Part shown: positions 59,068-64,000 of the stretch, one piece after another
Layout of the letters: the number at the start of each line of letters is the position of its first letter
Position numbering within the stretch: the first letter of the stretch is position 1
From: Polytrichum commune
Taxonomy: Eukaryota > Streptophyta > Polytrichopsida > Polytrichales > Polytrichaceae
Reading direction: 5' to 3'
NCBI GenBank assembly: GCA_950295325.1
Contig: OX485808.1
Location: 22,276,527-22,340,526, forward strand
DNA: 64,000 nt
The notes under the pieces: model-generated
The model's database searches: none
What the model saw: only the letters and a program-made list of their open reading frames with translations
Told to the model about the DNA's origin: nothing
Position numbers and translations under genes: made by a program

Positions 59068-59564
59068 GGGTTACTTCATACGAGACCGAGGGCTTGTGAC
59101 TATCGACTTCGAGCATTCTCATTGGTGGAAAAGGCGGATCCGGTCCAAGTTCGCTTCACACTGTGCTTGAGGGACCAACGGAGTAAGTGAATGCAAGATG
59201 GATGTAAAGTCTACATGGATTCCTACATGGCATCGAATGGATCATGTTTCGTGGTCACTCGGACTATGTTCAAAAATCACCTCTTTGAGGTAGGCCTAAC
59301 ACCAAACCAGGAGACCATGGCGCTCCAAAATGTCACAACCGTTGATTTATCACATTCTATCATGTGTGAAGACCATGGATGAATAGAAATTCATCGACAT
59401 AGCATTTGGTCGAGGGCCAGGTCGCATATGACTTCACACTACACTCTAGGCCCCGTGACCACACTACATTATCTTGGAATTGTCGTGGGACGGCCTTTGG
59501 ACACTTTATTTATGGGCTCGCACAGTTTCATGGTCATGGCTCTTGGCTCTTGTGAAGTGACCCT
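59068..59564. mobile_element. MITE-like element, family C, copy 2
   Basis: It runs parallel to 17627-18126 for nearly its whole length (shared GTGAATGCAAGATGGATGTA, 'ggcatcgaatggatcatgtttc', 'ggagaccatggc', 'gcatttggt.gagggcc'). The left end GGGTTACTTCATACGAG is more decayed than the right end TGTGAAGTGACCCTT. A further fragment of the right 120 bp stands alone at about 60000-60117. Confidence 0.75.
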
Positions 59565-59689
59565 TAGTAGAGTAGTGCTGGACCTGAATGGCAATATTTT
59601 AAAATATTCAATAGCCAATGGCTATTTAATTGTTTGCCACAACCCCTAGTCTTGTGCTAGACCCGCCTCTTTTGATGGACCTCATGCAA

Positions 59690-59890
59690 CATCCGGTAGA
59701 CCATAAAACACTATCCACTTGGTGTCATGTAGGCCACCATATAGATTTTTCATCCATTTGAGTTCCTTTGGTCCCTTGGACCTTCAAGGGCTAGTGTAAA
59801 GTGAACTTGGACCATCTCCAACTTCTCAATCAATCACATGATTTATATATCATGGGGTAAGGGCCCTCAAGCTCTAGTTTAGAGTGATCC
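59690..59890. mobile_element. MITE fragment related to the SINA-intron element
   Basis: It matches 35490-35690 in order: 'aacactatccact', 'catgtagg', 'ttcatccat', 'ttggtccc', 'aagggctagtgtaaagtga' and 'ccctcaagctctagt'. Only the right-hand portion is present, wedged between two family C elements. Confidence 0.5.
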
Positions 59891-60117
59891 TAATAGGAAG
59901 CAAGATGGTTTCCTAAGACCTATCGAGGAGGTAATAGAAAAACATGTCCCCTACGGGTTGGTTGTTGATTCATCCCAATTAAAGTGCATTAACGTAGTGA
60001 GGGTCCGTGACCACACTACGTGATTTTGGAGGTGTGTTGGGACGGCCTTTGGACGCTTTCTTTTGGGCTGTCACAATCTCATGGTCACGGCCCTTGGCTC
60101 GTGTGTGAAGTGGCCCT

Positions 60118-61157
60118 AACTTAGACTAAGGCAAGGTCTCTAACCCCAATTTGAGGGGTAATTGAATTAAAATATAAATCCCCACTCTCTACAATACCAA
60201 TAAGCGTTAACGCCCCCCCTCTCTCTAAGTGTGTCGACCACATGGATTAGTTGAGAATGCCACTTTGAGGGAGGAATAATGGTGTTGGTTGGAAGGATGG
60301 GGGCCGGGGCCGGGGTTTCTTGTCGGGTTTTTGTTGTTGTTGTTGTGAAGGGCTACAAATGGTGGGTCCATGGTATGGTACAAAGGGGAATATAGCATAG
60401 ATGGCGGCGAGTTGTGGGTTACCACTTATCTTGGGAAGGCGACCCTAGGCAAGAGGAAATGCAAAAGTACTTCATTTTGGGCATGTGTATCGATCTCTCT
60501 TTAATTGTTTGTGTTTGGGTGTGGGTTTGTGCCATTCATGGGAAAGGGAATACATCATGGAGGAGGTTTTTTAAGCCGCCCGTTGTACTATTTCTTCTTA
60601 ATTCAACATGTTTCCATGGCATTGGTGACGTGTGTTTTAGTATGGCTTTTTTGATCTTTGGCATTCTATGGCAATGCCAATATAGGGATGATGGAAAGTG
60701 TGATGATTTCGTTGGTTACTCAAGAATTTTATTTTGAGTCTTTTCTAGGATGTTATGTGCACACCTATAATATTCATTGCGTTCTAGCTAGCACCAAGCT
60801 ATGTTAAAGGATTAGTGTGGATGTCACAATTGAAGTTGTTGTTGTTGACTTGACAACCTTTTGTTGACATTAAATTACATGGTTCATTATTTTCCAAACA
60901 TATAGTGTCACCAATTCCTTTGTCTTGCCCGTGTAGTTTCACCAACATTAAATGTAATCCTAACATTATTTGTCATTCCTTGTAACAAACTAAGGGAATT
61001 ACATATTTACGATGTCGCAATTATTGCCACTTACTAGGTCAATTTTTCATCCACATTTCAATCATCCATGACAATATTTCATCGCGTAAATGCTAGGACC
61101 CAAAACATGCCAAAAATGGGTGAACAACAAGTAGGTTGGAATGACAATATTTATAAG
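60118..61157. other. Intergenic DNA without a recognisable gene
   Basis: A frame at 60414-60737 (plus, 107 residues) has hydrophobic stretches but no recognisable family and no coding-like context; I treat it as chance. Confidence 0.5.
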
Positions 61158-61317
61158 CTTACAGACCACCCACACTAACTGGTACAGACCACCAGTGAAC
61201 GGTAATTACCAACACCAGTAACATCTAGTGGCTCTCACTGGCTAAACCAACTCTAACAGTGACCCCCTGCTCGTAAGAACCGTTCACTGGTGGCCCACAC
61301 CAATAAATGTGGGTAAG
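61158..61317. mobile_element. Fold-back MITE-like element with CACCAGTGAACGG arms
   Basis: The outer ends CTTAC...CCACACTAACTGGT and CCAATAAATGTGGGTAAG are inverted relatives. The inner arms CCACCAGTGAACGGT and ACCGTTCACTGGTGG are perfect complements. The same words form the 71-bp element at 28039-28109, so this may be a longer relative with extra interior. No coding capacity. Confidence 0.65.
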
Positions 61318-62059
61318 TTGTTAATCACAAGAAGTATCATAAAAAAAAGCGACAACAATGACACTTAATACTGTGTGGCACTAAAGACACTATTTAGTGT
61401 GGTGTTTGGGAATTTACTTCCTCCAATGGGGTGGCACCACACGCTATGGTGTCCCGGGAACTCCGTTAATTAGTAACCTATACAGGTGACCTGTATACAT
61501 TGAATGGCTTTGCAGGACAGCCCATTAAGGCCATTCACCCACTCGCTTCACGTCGTGTTGGTTTGTAAGGACCTCACCTGCCATGTGGGATATTTGTACG
61601 ACTTCTCGGACACTTGGTGTCGCCCGATTCGTCACAATAATGACCGCAAATTGTTTAAGGAAATATGGCCTATGAGTGCAAGTCGATACATTAATCATAC
61701 ATGTGGAAGACCAAGACCAAGAGCGGGAACTTTGGCTTGGGGTTCGTGGCGTCTATGTAAACTCATTCATCACATATGAAAGAGTCTCTGGTGCAAACAC
61801 ATTTTGAAATGTCGATGATGTTTTCTTTGAATTGAATTGATTATGCGAAGGTGGACATTGCTTAAACCGTCACTTTAAGCATCAAGTGTAGCTTCTACAC
61901 TAATTATCCCATTTAGTGCATATGGTGTTTGATCTTTAAACACACGCTATTTTGCTAAATCTCAAAATTTGTGCAGGTTGAGATTTTTTTGTTGAGTGAT
62001 GTTAAATTTGGGAATATGTGCTCATCCACCATACATTTCAAGAGAAATAGTGCATGTTC
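61318..62059. other. Intergenic DNA without a recognisable gene
   Basis: The phrase TTCGTGGCGTCTATGTAAAC (61745) recurs in slightly changed form at 28948. A 91-residue frame at 61504-61779 has no recognisable motif. Confidence 0.45.
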
Positions 62060-63040
62060 TAAGGTGCTTTGAAGCTTGAGGTTGCAACTCAAAGAGCAAG
62101 ACATCCAAAGCACGTGGTTTCCATATGAAATCCCCCTCCCCCTCCAAATTGTGGTTAATACATTCCAATCTAGTCGCACTAAAATACATTTTTATTTCTA
62201 ATTACAATTTTAGATCCAAATCAACATAAGAATGTATTGCATGCGTTATGATACAACTGGTTGTGTGTTCATCCTAGATGGTATTCGTGAGGCTCGACTC
62301 AAAGAGCAAGGTATCCAACACAGTGGCAAATACATATGAATGTTCCCCCAACAAACATGTGTAGTTAGTTCATTCCAATTCAGTCACACTAAAACTACTT
62401 CATGATTTTATACATTGATTCCAGAGTTGAATTGGCTAATCCCCAACCAATGAAAGTGAATTATGTGTTGCATCATAGTTGATTGCGTGTTTGCCTTAGG
62501 TAAGATTAATGGGCCCCAACAAAAAGCAAAACATCCAAACCCAATGGCGTCTACATGGATCCTTCAAAAATAGATGTGTGGTTGATTCACTGCAATTTGC
62601 CCATATTAAACCAATTTGGGATGTTTGATGTTGAATCTAAAGTCAATCAACACATTCAAGAACATATTTTACGTGTTACAATTTTGTTGAATGCATGTTC
62701 ACCTTACGCAAGATTAATGAGGCCCAACTCATACCCCGACCATGTTGGGGTATCAAAGAGCCGCAAGACATCTAAACATGGCAACTTCTATATGGATTCC
62801 CCCCCCCCCCAATAGGGGTGTGGTTAATGCATCCCGATTTCGGTCACATCAAATGCTTCAAGAATTATGATGTTGATTCCGGAGTCAAATCAACATGTTG
62901 AAGAACGTGACTTACGTGTTTGTACATGAGTGTTGAACATGTGTTCGCTTTAGGTAAGATCAACAAGGTCCACCTCAAAGAGGAAGACATCCAATTTCCA
63001 AACCCAGTGGCTTCTACATGGATACCCCAAAAGAAGGTAC
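62060..63040. repeat. About 215-bp tandem array, 4.5 copies
   Basis: The anchor motif CTCAAAGAGCAAGACATCCA recurs in changed form at about 62089, 62299, 62516, 62752 and 62974 (spacings 210-236 bp). Each unit also has 'gtggcttctacatgga' type sequence, a C-run or 'ccccaa', 'tgtggttaatgcattcc', and 'agtcaaatcaacat'. Copies are strongly diverged. A satellite-like array of unknown family. Confidence 0.75.
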
Positions 63041-63810
63041 GATAGGAGCACCTTAAACCAAGAGAACACCCAAAACCAACACCCTCAAAATCTTCCATAA
63101 TAAGTAGAGTAGAGGCGCCCATTCCCAATCAAAACCCCAACATGGATCTACACAATGCCATGATTTCAAACATGATGGGACTAATTTTCGTGATTTCTTT
63201 TCGTGGGTGGTTAAAATAAGGTTCCATGGTTCACTGTTTCTAAAGGTTAGTTCCTCTGTAGGTTGCTCGCCCACTAGATTATACCCGAAATGTAGATGCC
63301 ACCATTTGGAACCTACATTTCCACTAGAATTTGGTGGGTAAAGTGGCCTACATGGAAACGAAACGAACGTCTCCAACTTCAGCCATGGTATCACCAAGGA
63401 ATCGATAGTGTCATGACGCATGTATGCAGTTTTGAGTGCTAAAGTGAGGAGGAATTCATCTAAAAATGAAGCAGTTATTGCAGACTCTAGACATTGGTAA
63501 TGTGTTTGGGCCAACTTTTGGCTTCAAAAATTCATAGTAACTTCAATTTAAGGAATTAAACTACCGAAAAAATTGCAGTCCTCTTGATTTCTATCTTCCT
63601 ACTCGGGAAAAAAATTGCATTGCCTTATACTTCTCCACATTTGGTGCAGAATCTCTCAAGTGATTATGTTAACCATGATTTGAGAATGTTAACCATGCGA
63701 ACATCAAGCCCCCCTAACAGTTTTGGGTGCCAACATGATTTTCACTCCAAATTTTTGTATTCATTTCAGCATCAAAGGGGGGGATGAATAAAAAATTGCA
63801 ATATACATGG

Positions 63811-63861
<51 letters not shown>

Positions 63862-64000
63862 TTGTTGTTTGTTTTGTTTGTTTTGTTTGTTTTTATTTAT
63901 TTTTCCTTTCTATGTGGGATATATATATATAATTCACATGGCTACCACATGTATGCCAAACACATTAACTTCTCGATGTAAGGTGCTCCTACCTTATGTG
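63041..64000. other. Intergenic DNA ending in a (TTG)n microsatellite
   Basis: A 153-residue minus-strand frame at 63053-63514 is the longest here but has no recognisable domain and no splice partners; I do not call it a gene. (TTG)n of about 17 units lies at 63810-63861, passing into TTTGTTTG repeats. Confidence 0.5.

Noticed and set aside
63053-63514. 153-residue open frame on the minus strand
   Set aside because: It is the longest unexplained frame, but it has no recognisable domain, overlaps the end of a degenerate tandem array, and shows no splice partners or coding-like composition.

Overview
The window looks like nuclear DNA of a plant (streptophyte). The genes have GT-AG introns and are plant-type: a VARICOSE/EDC4-like decapping scaffold, a SINA-type RING ligase, a DUF914/SLC35F-like transporter and a glycerophosphodiester phosphodiesterase. 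Two short runs of the plant telomere motif CCCTAAA occur (about 33.9 and 54.4 kb). The long intergenic stretches are full of decayed retroelements, MITE-like elements and local tandem repeats. That fits a large, repeat-rich genome, perhaps a seed-free plant or a conifer, but I cannot name the species.

Layout: (1) 102-6596, minus strand: the 5' part of an EDC4/VARICOSE gene, 11 coding exons giving about 1315 residues. The 3' end lies beyond the left edge. (2) 6.6-26 kb: gene-poor DNA with MITEs, a decayed Copia-like segment (10.0-12.5 kb), a broken LINE (about 15.75-17.15 kb), an AACCCTTCAAA-motif element, and a long repeat at 20.7 kb that carries a younger 105-bp insertion. (3) 26107-27231, minus: an intact single-exon SLC35F-like transporter, with decayed copies of its own 3' end downstream and its 5' end upstream. 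(4) 28-34 kb: 76-bp tandem repeats, fold-back elements, a long inverted repeat, and a second copy of the 20.7-kb repeat. (5) 34132-36233, minus: a two-exon SINA-like E3 ligase whose intron holds a tandemly duplicated MITE. (6) 38.3-42.3 kb: an LTR retrotransposon remnant with a tRNA-Met primer site, gag remnants and two arrays of self-complementary repeats. (7) 46236-49670, plus: a four-exon GDPD gene embedded in decaying tandem copies of its own exon edges. (8) 50-64 kb: gene-poor DNA with a textbook SINE (51.64 kb), MITEs, fold-back elements, a 215-bp tandem array (62-63 kb) and microsatellites.

The four genes act in unrelated processes (mRNA decay, ubiquitination, membrane transport, phosphodiester hydrolysis) and show no sign of working together. 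The most unusual signals are the hairpin arrays inside the LTR element (40.28-40.70 and 41.63-41.91 kb), where stem sequence varies between copies but pairing is kept. A second theme is the repeated local duplication of exon edges around the SLC35F-like and GDPD genes.
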